A DNA stretch of 64,000 bases from NCBI GenBank assembly GCA_002794775.1, contig NBAY01000048.1, forward strand, positions 124,001 to 188,000, in the 5' to 3' direction. Of this stretch, positions 25,177 to 35,922 are shown in pieces. Every line of letters starts with the position of its first letter. Position 1 is the first letter of the stretch. The notes below the pieces were generated by a model, which was given only the letters and a program-made list of their open reading frames with translations, made no database searches and was not told the DNA's origin. Both the position numbers and the translations under genes were made by a program. Source of the stretch: Porodaedalea pini (taxonomy: Eukaryota; Basidiomycota; Agaricomycetes; Hymenochaetales; Hymenochaetaceae).

Positions 25177-25590
25177 TATATGTTATTTAGTGCAGTTTGG
25201 ATATCAAATCAAAAGACTTCTGACGAACATTTTATGGTCTGACGAGTCGATAAAACAACTATAATCTAAGTGTGCTGCGTTCTATGAGGTAAGGGAAAAC
25301 TATGGGATACCAAGCCGAGTACTCAGCATAACGAGCTTTCCGAGGACAGCACTAAGAGTCAAATCCACTCCATTCTTCCTCTATTTCCTTCGGCTTCCGC
25401 TTCTTAGTCAAGCCTTTAGCATTGACCAGATCATCCTTCGCCTCTCCTCGCTTAAATCCCAGCATCTCATCACCTCCTGATTTCCAAGTCAGCATCATGG
25501 ATAATGTTTGGAATGCGGAAAAAACACACCATTAGTGTTCAGTAACTCAGACACGACGCTACGTGCACCTGAAGTAATGTACTTTTTCAT
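23554..25590. repeat. Segmental duplication, unit 2
   Basis: Counterpart of 19799-21894. It contains the intact F-box gene and the genuine 3' end of MAK5. No shared sequence is evident upstream of the F-box start codons, so the copied block began at or near the coding start. Confidence 0.85.
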
Positions 25591-27880
25591 TACGCCTTTC
25601 GCGACCAGCGGCTGGGAAAGCTGGCGCTGAAGCTCCACCTTCAGAGCCTGTGCCTCCTGATTTTTCTTTGCTTTCTTCCGTTTCTTCGAAGGTGCGTCCT
25701 CGTCAGACGTCCTGGTACCCATTAAGTCAGCACATGGCGTGCCTGGCTGGAACAGAATACGCACCTGTCATCCAGGTCTGAGTCAAGCTCGATCTCCATC
25801 GCCTCGGCAGCCTCTTTCAGCCAGTTCTTCTCATGCTTCTCCTTCTTTATACGGTGTGCGGTAGTGTCAATCCGCTTTGCGAGCTGCACACGGCTTTTCA
25901 GCTTATCTAGTAGATCGAGCTCGATTGGCATGTCCGGGATCTCATTCTCACCAACTGAATAAATGTCAGCATATACGCCCCACGATCTGAGTAAAGTGTG
26001 AAGCTGACCTCGATCCAAGCTGGCAAGCAGAGCGCGGAGGATGCGCCGTTCGTCCGGTGCACACATGATGAGACTGAACCCATCGCGCGACGCACGGGCC
26101 GTGCGCCCATTACGATGTATGTATGCATCTGCAGAGCGCGGGATCTGGTAGTGGATGACGTGATCGACGCAGGGAATGTCAAGCCCGCGAGCAGCAACGT
26201 CCGTGGCAAGGAGGATCGAGTTCGGTATGGACTTGAAGCGGTCAAGATTCTTAAGGCGCTGGCGTTGCTGCAGCTGCGAGTGAAGCGGATACGCGTCGAG
26301 TTGTAGTAGTTCGCATAGTGGGAGCAGTCTACGGATGCCGTCGATGGAGGAAAGGAAGACCAACGAGCGCCCTGGATAACGCAGAAGGAAGTAGTAAAGA
26401 TACACATCCTAGAAGACTTATTAAGTAATTATTTTTCAAGTTCATGACCGACAACCTGATGTTCACCTTGTCAGCGCTCAGACATTCGACTTGACTCTCC
26501 TTGAGCGTGGATACGACTCCGCCCTCGGGGCTCAAGTCGATCACCTCCGGCTCCGGATCTCGGAAGTCAAGTTTGAAAAGCAGCTCGTCGAGTGTCGTTG
26601 CGGGTTTGTCCTTATTTCCCTTCTTCTTTCCTTTGTTTGAAGGGCGCTTGCGCTTCTTCAGGTTTTGCTGAAGATCGCGACTTAATGTCGCAGAGAAGAC
26701 GAACGTCTGCATAGGAGCCTCCTCGTTCTTGTCGTTCTCGTCACGCTCAATATCCTCCCTGGCCACCTCTCCGGCTAAGAACGCCTCGTCCGTCTCGGCT
26801 GTTTGCAGCTGTCGCGTAGTGAGTCGAACGATGCTGTCGAGCTCTGCGAAATGGCCCGTCTCGATCATGCGATCAGCCTCATCCAGAACGAGGAACCGGA
26901 GACCCTTGAGCTGCTCCGAGAGAATGTCATCCTCTTCGATTAGATCCCATAAGCGACCTGGCGTCGCAACCAGCACGTCCACACCACGTTCAAGTACACG
27001 GCGCTGCTTCTGCGCGGCCATGCCGCCTACTACGGCCGCGATGCTCACGCGCGGGGGACCGTTCCTTGTCTCCGCATTTTCCGCGACGCAAGCATTTAGG
27101 TGCGCCGCAACTTGTAGAGCAAGTTCACGCGTCGGGGCGAGGATAAGAGCTTTCAGAGACCGCTTATCCTCTGGCGATTTCCGGTCAAGGAGACAGTGAA
27201 GAATGGGAAGGCCGTATGCGAGTGTTTTTCCAGAACCCTGAACAATATTTAGAGACAGAAAGTTGTGCATTGCAGGAACGTACCGTCTCTGCCACGCCGA
27301 CGACGTCTTTCCCCTTTAAAGCCGCTGGAAGGGCCTTGCTCTGAATCGGAGTTGGAGTGGAAAAGTTTTGTCTATGAAGGGCAGAAAGGAGTCGAGGATG
27401 TAGTAAAAATTGAGACCAATCCGGCAACAAAGTCGCTATGGCGAGTCGTTAGTAAATAGAGCAAGGAAAAGAAATAATAGGAAAGCTCACTATCGAAGGT
27501 ATCTGACTCTTCTGTCACATTTTCATTCTCTTGCTTGAGCTCCTCTAATTCCGCCTCCCTTTCATCTTCATTGTCTTCTATTTCGCGAACCTGTCTAAGT
27601 CAGACATACTTCCGGCATCTCCGGACAGCACACACACTTTGAATCGAACTACCCTTCCGTTTTCCGTCTCTTCGTATACAATTTCTACGTCGTCGACCTC
27701 TTCCAGTTCCAGGACTCCATCGTCTCCTTCAAATCCTGATGCGTTCGGGCGCGATACTTTTTTCCATGGTAGGTCTTCGACTGACTCGACCTCCTTCCGT
27801 TGCCTTTTTCTTGAGCTTGTGACACCAGTCGACTGTTTCTTTCGTTTTAATTCAGTCTTTTTAGGGACGAGGAAGGCCAT
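25352..27880 (-). CDS. MAK5: ATP-dependent RNA helicase Mak5 (DDX24 family)
   Basis: Eight exons on the minus strand: 27880-27638, 27590-27491, 27435-27284, 27237-26467, 26408-26009, 25954-25765, 25711-25530 and 25476-25352, giving 720 residues. Mak5 is a nucleolar DEAD-box helicase needed for 60S ribosome biogenesis. Motifs in order: Q motif FSTPTPIQ, Walker A AETGSGKT (residues 163-170), [18 protein letters not shown] in [27 protein letters not shown] and HRNGRTAR. Lys-rich N- and C-terminal tails are typical. The intron 27238-27283 splits Walker A between AET and GSGKT. The intron 25955-26008 is 54 nt and in frame, so its retention would add 18 residues. The start at 27880 is the ATG of MAFLVPKK. 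The tail was copied with the F-box gene to 21.7 kb. Confidence 0.93.
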
Positions 27881-28635
27881 GGTTACGAGCTCCGGATAAA
27901 CGCCGTTAGCATCACGAAAAAGTCGCGTCGCCTGTATAGCCTTGTACACCTTGTAAGGTAATATAAGTCTGTTAGTCAGCTTGTCATGTGCCAAAATGTC
28001 TTCGAGTCGGATACAAGCTCGTTACAAGAGTTTTGGTGCAATACAGGGCATATACAAGACAGATAGATAATTACAAAAAATATACTATACTTTTATCATT
28101 TTGTATTCTGATTATATGCACTCCAAAAGTCTGATGTCCAAGCTGTAATGTATTTATTCTACTGAGTATGAAGCCGAAAGGCTCTTCACAGGTTTATATG
28201 TTCAGTGTCAGTATGTCAGTCTGCATGTCAGATACTTATTAGGATAGAAGGTAAATACAGCTTAGATAGATGCTTACAGGAAATGAACATTTATTTTTCT
28301 CATATTATATGTCACTTGTATATCCTTCAGAAGTCTAATGTCTCAAGTGTAATGCATTCATCATAGTACTAGTGTTATTGTCTGATAGTCCACTTATATT
28401 TCAGATATTTCTAGGAAGTTCAGTTCGGTTCGGTTCAAGTCCGAAGTGGTTCAATAGTAACAGCCTATTCACAACCACCGAGTCCAAACTGAGGCTCGAG
28501 ACCAGCACTCGTGAAGCTGGGCATTGACATGGACACCTGTCCCTAACCGTTAATCCTGTTTCCGTTCCCAATTCTGCCTATGCCACGGGTCGCGGTCCTG
28601 TCCTCAAGACTGCCCACGGAGAGCACCTGCGCGTA
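27881..28635. other. AT-rich, CpG-poor interval upstream of MAK5
   Basis: From about 28010 to 28425 only one CG dinucleotide is present. A loose repeat of the phrase around 28120-28170 recurs around 28315-28365 (both near the words AGTCT, ATGTC and GTAATG), and a similar phrase occurs near 21955. It may be a decayed dispersed repeat. No gene seen. Confidence 0.45.
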
Positions 28636-30520
28636 TCACGCAACCGGGTCTGACTCGTCGGCGGGTCTGAATTGGTGGCCCTTCACCGCACCCAGGCTGG
28701 AGCCCATGGCATTGCCTTGGGCACCATCAGCCGACACACCTGCAAGCCGCACGGCCACAGGCATGTCTGGCGGTGTTGCGACGGCCTCAAACCCGACACT
28801 AGAGCCCGAGTCGGACGAGTCAGTGCTCTGTGCGGTACTCCACACGCCATTGGCGCTGTTGTTGTAGCTATAACTATAATTGTAGCTGCACAACGCCGCA
28901 CTCGGTGTCTGGAACGTTGATTCACCAAGTCAGAGCGGCCAGTACGAAAGGCATGGTGTCGGCTCTTCGACTGGGAAAGGCGTCAGATCGGAAGACAACA
29001 GCATTTGTGATGTGAAAGCAGAAGAAAGCAATGTTTGCTGTGCACTGAGCGCCGCGTGCTGATGCGCTGCAATGACCGCGAGAGGTGGACCTGCAAACGA
29101 GAACGGCAACAATCCTGGGAATCGATAGTGGGGCAGCACGCTCCGCATTGCCGCATCATCTGGTAGCGTCGCAGCACATCCAAGTGCTCTACTTGCCATC
29201 CCTGCCTCATGGCCAAACTCCGGGCTTGCGACTGCGTCTGACAAGGGTGGATTCGGGAAGTGTGTCGCGTTGCGCATTGCAGAAACCGGAGACGATCCAA
29301 ATGCGATTGTACCCTCGCTTTTCGTGCATTGCATACTGTGCGAGTTCTCTTCCTGCGGTGGCGTAGAGCCCTTGCCGACCCAGAGATGCCACCCAAGCAC
29401 ATTGCCGAGTACGCGTTCACAGCGTCCAACGATTTGAATAGCATCGATCCTGTAAGAATGTTGATGTTAGAATGAGCGCGGCGAGGAAGGTGCGCCGCGG
29501 GCAAAGAAGCTGCGATGGCAGAGGTGGCAGCGGCGTGAGCGGTTTTGCCGGAATCTTACGGTGCTTGTCGTTAGACTGCCTTTGAGTCTGCATCTGCTGA
29601 GTTAATAGAAACGAAGCGTCCATTTGGAGAACCGTCTACCACACGATGCGTCGAACGGATCCATTGACATCAGTTCTGTCGGAAGGCTGCAGAGGTTGGA
29701 CGTGTCCAAAGAGGTATTCACCTTCAACGAGGCAGACGCCTCGTCTTCCTTTACGATCCTCTTATCTGATTCCGGCTCGCCTCTCACTCCCGTGCCGAGC
29801 CTCTCTTTTTCCACGAGCTCCGGCACCTTCCCTCTAACCGCCTCGATGTAGAGAGCGCCGAATGCAGGACGCTGCATGTTGTGCGTGAACGGCGGAGGAC
29901 CTCCTGTACGAATGTTTTGATCGGAACGAGATCCTTCTCGGACACGACTGTTGCGGCGCTGCTGCCGAATGCTCAGCGAGAAAGGCGAATGGGAAAACGG
30001 CTAATGTCAATGTTGAAGCGTGTGGTGGGTCGGAGGCGGCAGGAGGAAGGGGCGAGGAAAGCGTGATGGGTGAACGGGGCGAGGAAAGTTGAATCAATTG
30101 ACGTTTTAGTGGTTGAAGTTGAGAAGGGAGAGATAATGACTGTTTCGTCACCACCGTGATATCTTTCTGAGTCGAAAAGACGACCGGGATGTTCTTGGGG
30201 CGCCAAATTTCGGTCAGGATTTTCACAGCTTGATCTAGAATTGAGCACGTCAGTTTACAGAAACAGGACAAAATCAATTTATCTATCGACTTTGCGTGCG
30301 CGCCTCGGAAGGTTACCGATAATGGGAATGCTTGACTCACCGACCAGGGACACCACGTAGTTTGCTTTTGCAGGGTATATATGTCTTCGGGATTTGGGGC
30401 TGTTTCAACGGTCGAGACGCCGCTTGCTGCAGCACCGAGAGTGGGTGCGGGGATTGGGAGAAGGCAGAGGCAGTACTAACAGGAGAGATGGAGTACACAG
30501 ATGCAGCTGTTTGATTAAAT
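28636..30520 (-). pseudogene. Decayed PCL/Pho85-type cyclin gene
   Basis: Read leftwards, the pieces of one cyclin follow in order: NYVVSLV, an intron (donor GTGAGT near 30341, acceptor TTCTAG near 30239), DQAVKILTEIWRP, FVQEVLRRSRTTCSVL, EAVRGKVPEL, LLCPRRTFLAALILTSTFLQ with DRCYSN, GRCERVLG with WHLWVGKG, then a low-complexity tail to 28636. These match the cyclin box of G1/S PCL1-2-like cyclins, partners of Pho85/Cdk5-type kinases. The pieces lie in different frames: shifts are needed near 30000-29910, at about 29855, and near 29440. At the last place about a dozen residues of the cyclin box (normally following CYSNR) are missing. I infer a pseudogene. Introns explain one or two of the breaks but not the missing helix. 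It lies head to head with the HMG-box pseudogene. Confidence 0.65.
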
Positions 30521-30866
30521 AAGTGGGTTCTTGAGGGTTAGGATGCTGATGATGAGAGAACGAGGACACGAGCATTAGACGAGATTCACCACTTAGCGGA
30601 CTTAGAAAATGCGGACTTAGAAAACGCGTCGAGACGTGCTCGACGCGTCGTTGCACTTTGCTTTCTCCCACCACCATCGCCTGCCTCTCCCTCGGTCACA
30701 AATCTGTCAAGCACATAGAAACTAAGGCCATATGTTCTTTGGGATATAATGAGCATGTTAGTCAAGATGTAGCTGGAAACAGAGCTCAGGCAAGCTCGTG
30801 CCACTCAAATTGGTGAGTAGCCCCTGTATACATATAATTCATACAACCGGCCTCTCGTCCACAGCT
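30521..30866. promoter_or_regulatory. Divergent promoter interval of cyclin and HMG-box genes
   Basis: Separates the head-to-head starts of the two decayed regulators. It contains a short direct repeat near 30592-30626 (GCGGACTTAGAAAA) and the sequence CGACGCGTCG near 30650. Nothing else seen. Confidence 0.3.
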
Positions 30867-32706
30867 ATGAGTTTCAGCTCAAGCAAGACAGCAATCAAGT
30901 GGCTGGAGAACACGTTCATCCTCTTCCACCGGGAGTGCTGCCTCAGGAAGAACAAGACAGAGGCTGCAGTGCTGTCTGAGGGCGACCCTATCGTGCGCCA
31001 TCAGCGCCAGGCCAACCTGTCCAAGACGATCTCCCAGCAGTGGTGCTCGCTTTCTACGGAGGAACACAAGTATTAGGACGACCTCGCGAAGGAGCACAAG
31101 AAGGGGCATGAAGAGATGTATCCATGGTACGTCTATCAACCCACACAGATTGTCAAGGAGAAGAAGGGTAAGGCAAATTCGATGGCGGGTGGAAAGGTGA
31201 GGAAGGAGAAGGACGGGAAGAAGGAATGTTGTGACCGTACCAAGTCGAGCAGCCGTGTGCGCAGTTCTGACGCACGTGCCCGCAACAGTTCTTTGTGATC
31301 CACCATCAGCCCCACGAGCGTCTCCCTGTCTTTGTCGACCGTCGATTCGGAGGACTTCAGCGAGCTCGACACGCTCTCCGCCGACGGGTCTCTCTATGGT
31401 CCGTATGGCTATGCGAACGGCGGGTGCAGCAGCGTGCGCGAAGTCGAGACGGCGGATCTCGCGGACTTCGACATGAGCGAATCGGAGGGATCGCAGGGCC
31501 AGGGTCAAAGTCAGACGCTCTCGCTCCCGATGAACCTCTCGATGCCCTCGCTCTCTGGCGCACCTGGTTCTGGACCAGGAGCGAGCCTTGCAATCGACAG
31601 CGCAATGCTCTTGCGGGCTTCTCTTGAATCCAGCCCGCTCAGCACGTCTTCCTACTCGCACTCGCACCACGTGGACACGGGCATGGACATGGACACTTGC
31701 TTTCCACGCAGATCCCGACTCAGACCGCCCAGAGCTTAGTTCCCGGACTGCTTAGCTTTGTCCTCCCGCAGAACCGCTGCTCGACGAGCACACCAGGTGC
31801 ACCGATGCCACCGACGATGCCAGCTGCCCCCTCCGCCTCCTACAATCAAGATCCCGAGGCTGCTCGAGACGGCGCCTGGTTCGAACAGTGGCTTGGCGGT
31901 TGGCTCGCCTGCGACGCACGAGGGCAACGAAGACGAGCAGCGGTTGCAGATGAATGGCCACAGCCAGGAAAGAGAGGGGGGATTTGGTGGAATGAGCGGT
32001 TTCCAGTTCCCGAACTCGCATCTGCAGTCCATGAGCTACGGTATGCCAGGGCAGGTTCCCGATTTCTCGACTGCTGGCAGCGAGGTGCAGGTGTGTTTTT
32101 CTGCCCTTCGTCGTAGCATGCTATTTCATGTTTCGGGTATACGAGGAGCAGGTGCCTGTCGCCGCTAAGCCTCGCCCTCGCACGCTCACGCAGCTCAGCA
32201 TTCCTAGCGAGCCTTCAACCTCTTCAGGTGACCTGCTTTCCGCACCAACACCTCCTTCCTCCTCGTCCTCGCGTCACTTCCTCCCTGGTCCATTCTCTTC
32301 GCCAACTGGCCAATCGCCTGGCGGACAGCTTCAAGTGCCGGGTCAGTGCGCATTGCCGCACGGGCTGCCTGAGTCATCAGATCCGCCAGTTGTTAGCGAG
32401 TGTGTCGGCTACGGCCTGCCAGAGTGGGCAATGCAGACGCTGTGCACCGCCGACGAATCTACCACACATTCCACATGGTTAGAACCAGGAGACGCAAGTC
32501 AGAATGTATTCGGCGAAATCAACATTGGAATGGACATGGGGCTGCCGCCGTGGATGGGCTTCGGCTCAATGGGGTCGGTGAGTGTCATGGGTGCGATGGG
32601 CACGATGGGTGGTGGCATGGACTGGATGGGGCCAGACGGTGAGCGTATGGACACGTACGCGATACGCTTCCAGTTCGAGGACTTGCTCGACTTGTCGCAG
32701 TTATAA
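30867..32706 (+). pseudogene. Decayed HMG-box transcription factor
   Basis: An HMG box lies at about 30890-31150: NTFILFHRECC, then RQANLSKTISQQW, SLSTEEHKY, a TAG at 31074-31076, then DDLAKEHKKGHEEMYP and YVYQP. The TAG stands where the family has a conserved Trp (TGG). Other box residues have also drifted (KWLENTF where RPENAF-like sequence is usual). The downstream part, Ser/Gly/Met-rich, continues in changing frames (31332-31739, 31758-32168, 32128-32706) and ends FEDLLDLSQL. Proteins of this type in Agaricomycetes are DNA-binding regulators of development. The in-frame stop and the frame changes suggest a pseudogene; introns near 31250-31330 and 32080-32130 could remove some of the changes but not the TAG. 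Confidence 0.6.
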
Positions 32707-33392
32707 CCCGCACCTCACCTCGCCTGCGGACACCGTCAACCCTGAATTCTTTATTCTTCTTTTGCTTTTATCTATGATTTCGACGCGGCTACGATTTTGA
32801 ACAATTCAAATGTACAATAAATGGTGCAATAGAAATACATTATTATTATATTATTTAAATGGTGTGATAATGAACCAGTAGACTTTCGGTCTCGTATAAC
32901 GACTTGTAGACCTTATATAAGAACTCTACCAGACACAACAAGAACCACAAGTAAGATTATCCCATGTCATTTTGAAGGTGCGCCGTATTCTCTTCTATAT
33001 TTCTTCAGGGCCGGCCATTCTTGTAAGTGACAATCAGCATGACCTAACTTGGCAATATGCATCAGACTTGCGGCGATCTTGCGGCAACTTGTACATTTCT
33101 GATCATTTTGAGAGTGCGCTAGATTCTCTTGTACATAATATACAAATTTTACAAATTTTACTATCTTCCACGGGTATGTAAGCCCGTGCAAGATTTTAGA
33201 CATTTTCGTGATGAGACAGACCACCTACGAACTCACGTGATTTTGTCTTTTGCCAGCTTTTTTGAAAACAGCAATAACCCATTCCTTTTTCTGCACACGC
33301 GGCACGTTTATGGAAGGACTGCAATATTAATAGGATCGCTGACTCGACGATGCATAGAAAGCTTAAGTACATGAGATTTGCTGTAACTGTGA
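32707..33392. other. Interval without gene
   Basis: AT-rich 3' side of the HMG-box pseudogene (ATTATTATATTATTT near 32840) and unremarkable sequence beyond. No supported feature. Confidence 0.4.
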
Positions 33393-33519
33393 GTGCCCGC
33401 TTGGCCGCACGGGTTAGCTAACTTTTGGCTGATGGGAAAATTTGATTTGGCAGGCCAAACCCCCGCTTAGCTAACTTTTCCCGGCCAAAAAGGTAGCTAA
33501 CCTGTGCAGTCGAGCGGGC
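33393..33519. mobile_element. Short inverted-repeat element (MITE-like)
   Basis: The left end GTGCCCGCTTGGCCGCACGG, continuing GTTAGCTAACTTTT, mirrors the right end read in reverse complement (GGCCCGCTCGACTGCACAGG, then TTAGCTACCTTTT). The inverted repeats are about 35 bp with a short centre, and the GTTAGCTAAC core recurs inside. Size, structure and lack of coding sequence fit a MITE. I could not fix the target duplication. Confidence 0.65.
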
Positions 33520-33777
33520 CTTAAGAGGCCCTGAGTTGTCGGTTAGTGATTTCAGGAGAGCGCACTTCCAGCATATCTCCCATATTTGGGAATATTGCAG
33601 ACTTTTGTGGCCTGGACCCGGGCCCCAACAACAGAGACCGCTTCTTAAGCTCTTAATCCACGAGTCGCCGAAACCTAGCGACTTGAAGATGGATAGAAAA
33701 AAAGTACATGCTTGTGCATTCTCTCTTAAAAGCCGTTGTCAAATGTACGTTCATTTTCTTGCGTGGCTCACCCTCAG

Positions 33778-34539
33778 ATGGACCGTGTGTCTGCTCACAG
33801 ACTTCTTCCGCTCATTGACGCAGTTTCGCCAGTCTTGGATGACGACGCTCTAGTCCAGCAAATACGCGCCCTCTCCTCCGGAAACATTACTGGACCTCTC
33901 GCTGTACCAGCCGGCTCTCCTCTGTCCCGTTTACTCGAAGTTGTTGCGACTATTATCCATCCTACAGCGACTCGGAGGGTACCTCGTGAGACGAATAGAA
34001 ACCCTTGCACGATATGCTCGAGGAGTCATCAACGAGTATGTGTTCCATGATTTTGTCAGTGTCATATTCAGCTTGCACTTTTTTCCCTTAAGTGCGTCCT
34101 CGTGTCTGCTGCGGATCAGCCGAAATTATGCAGGAAATGCAGAGGCCGTGGACTGGCACAGTGTGCCCAGCAGCCGAATGTACGGTATCTCGTTGGTTGG
34201 GTCCACTCTGATCATCACTAACGATCCTTTCTGGCAGCATGGCGCACCAATGATAGAACAGCATGGCGCGCCAATGATAGAGCAGCAAGCTCTTGTTCCA
34301 GTTCCTCTCGTGTTTCAGCCTGAGCCAGCACCCATCAATGCTCATGCTCAATATCAGCAGCTCTCTCCTGAGATCGCGAATATGTTGTAAGTGTAAATTA
34401 TTTTCAGTACAGATAAAGGCATTTATAATTTTAACTCTTCCTCGCCGACCTTGTTAGTGTAGGGCTGCCTGACGCAAATAACGCCGGTGAACAAGGCCTG
34501 CCGTTCGGCGACATGTATCTCAACGACTTGCGCTTTTAG
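33778..34539 (+). CDS. Small Zn2Cys6-like protein
   Basis: Four short exons, 33778-34035, 34093-34179, 34238-34386 and 34458-34539, give 191 residues; every junction agrees in phase. Residues about 77-110 read NPCTICSRSHQR, CVLV, then LCRKC and GLAQC. This is a C-x2-C-x6-C-x11-C-x2-C-x7-C array, close to the fungal Zn2Cys6 cluster and to small Cys-rich proteins common in Agaricomycetes. The first intron separates the second and third cysteines. The third intron-free stretch starts with a 24 bp direct repeat coding HGAPMIEQ twice. The second intron has a textbook CACTAAC branch point. There is no transmembrane segment or signal peptide. DNA binding is a possibility only: the basic residues typical between the cysteines are partly present, and no dimerisation region is visible. 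Confidence 0.68.
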
Positions 34540-34775
34540 TGTCTCTAGCATTACCTGTAGTTTCTTTGTCATAATTCAGTCATTTACGCGCGCGTTGAAT
34601 CTGTTCATGATCTCTGGCTTGGACGTTCAGAAGGCTGTGCCTTGAAAGTAACTTTCCACTACCCGGGTATAGGAAGGATATTATATTTACCGTGGGAACT
34701 TATTTGTCATTTGCTGTATGGCCTGTTGAGGCCCCCCTTTTCCCGCGTCTCGCATATAGAAGCCTTCCCTCTTAG

Positions 34776-35900
34776 TTGTCTATCTACCTGTACCAGTTCG
34801 CTACCTCTGCGATATACACACGGGTTCAGTGTATCTACGTCCGATACTTCGACGATTCATCCTCTGCAGTCCTACACCGGGAAACTGTATCGTCCGGGAG
34901 ACAGATCCTCACATGTGGACTAAACTGCTGGAACACGCACATCACTTCACGCCGAATCACGGAAGTGGCCGTCTCAGATCTCACCCTTGATGAGATAGGG
35001 CGGTTATATGGCACTCTTCCAGCTGCAACCGGCCCTTTGATTCTGACATTTTTGATAGAATTTTGACATGCATCCATCCTTAATGCTCCAATTTTAGGTA
35101 TCTGCCTTTCCTGATCTCCAGCAGCTCATAACGAAGAGCTCTGCAGGTCGATGGATCATTCCCACTTCCTAGGGCTTCGCACCGTACCGTATACGGGTAC
35201 GGCCGTATTTTGAACACATGTATACGTATACGGTCCATATTTGAAGTCCTGCAATATTAATACGGTCCGTACCGTACCGTATACGGAAAATTATAGATAC
35301 GGAATTCTGTTCTGGAATACCAAGCGTCAGTGAGTTATTTCTGTCACCTTTGTGAGTGAACCCACTCACAAAGAGGCTCACCTCGCCTGCTAGGAAGTCT
35401 TTTCGGTAGCTTCCTAAGGGTGCCGTATTTTTTCCGTATTCCTGGTGCATAATACGGTATGGTACGGGACCCGTATACGGAATTGCCGCATCCGTATTTA
35501 CGGATACGGTGCGGAGCCCTATATGGCCACCCATGATTAACATGGGCCGTTTATCGACACTGGTACTAGTACTGATGCAGGAAACTCCTTGAACAGATGC
35601 TCTTCGATGGTTTTCGTCACGTCGGAACGTAACGTTCGTACGAATGGCACTGTCCGAGAACGTAACGCATGTCGACACAATCCATCTCATGCTTCCTTTC
35701 CTTCGGCATTAAGAAATTTCATTTATCTTAGACGAAGAGTGGCAAGCGTCTGAGCACGGCTCGCATGGATTCATTCTCGATCATCTAACATTGCCTTCCT
35801 TGGAGACGTTAAGAATCGATTCACCGAATGAAGATGGGAATTGGGCAAGGTGGCTCTATGGAGCATTAACACGCTCCCCATCTCCGCTCTCTACCTTGAC
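34776..35900 (+). pseudogene. F-box/LRR relic split by a MITE
   Basis: Two coding-like pieces flank the element at 35172-35519. Left piece: ITEVAVSDLTLDEIGRLYGT near 34950-35030. Right piece, in frame from about 35750: HGFILDHLTLPSLETLRI, then WLYGALTRSPSPLSTLTLL, ending at a TAA near 35923. The repeated L-x-L-P-x-L-x-x-L pattern is typical of C-terminal leucine-rich repeats of basidiomycete F-box proteins. Stops lie between the pieces. The gene is dead. Confidence 0.5.
35172..35519. mobile_element. MITE with TA target duplication
   Basis: Begins GGGCTTCGCACCGTACCGTA and ends in the reverse complement of GGGCTCCGCACCGTATCCGT. Both ends are flanked by TA (35170-35171 and 35520-35521). Length is 348 bp and there is no coding frame. 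The interior is full of CCGTATA and TATACGG words, so the element can fold on itself. TA duplication fits a Tc1/mariner-type source of transposase. Confidence 0.8.
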
Positions 35901-35922
35901 TCTCCTCTGGCGAGTATTTGCA

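Noticed and set aside
25177..25351. Separate gene between F-box duplicate 2 and MAK5
   Set aside because: Only 175 bp, AT-rich, and shared with the copy at 21.5 kb; it is the common 3' flank.
30879..31670. Minus-strand frame of 263 codons
   Set aside because: It is antisense to the HMG box and the Ser-rich region; Arg/Leu/Val-rich shadow of a GC-rich gene.
28636..32706. HMG box considered as a mating-type locus
   Set aside because: Agaricomycete mating loci are built on homeodomain and pheromone/receptor genes; none is nearby, and the HMG gene is broken.
33854..34035. Alternative frame through the first exon of the Zn2Cys6-like gene (LLDLSLYQPALL...)
   Set aside because: Looks protein-like but would not give the cysteine array, and would need an extra upstream exon; the chosen frame joins all four exons in phase.
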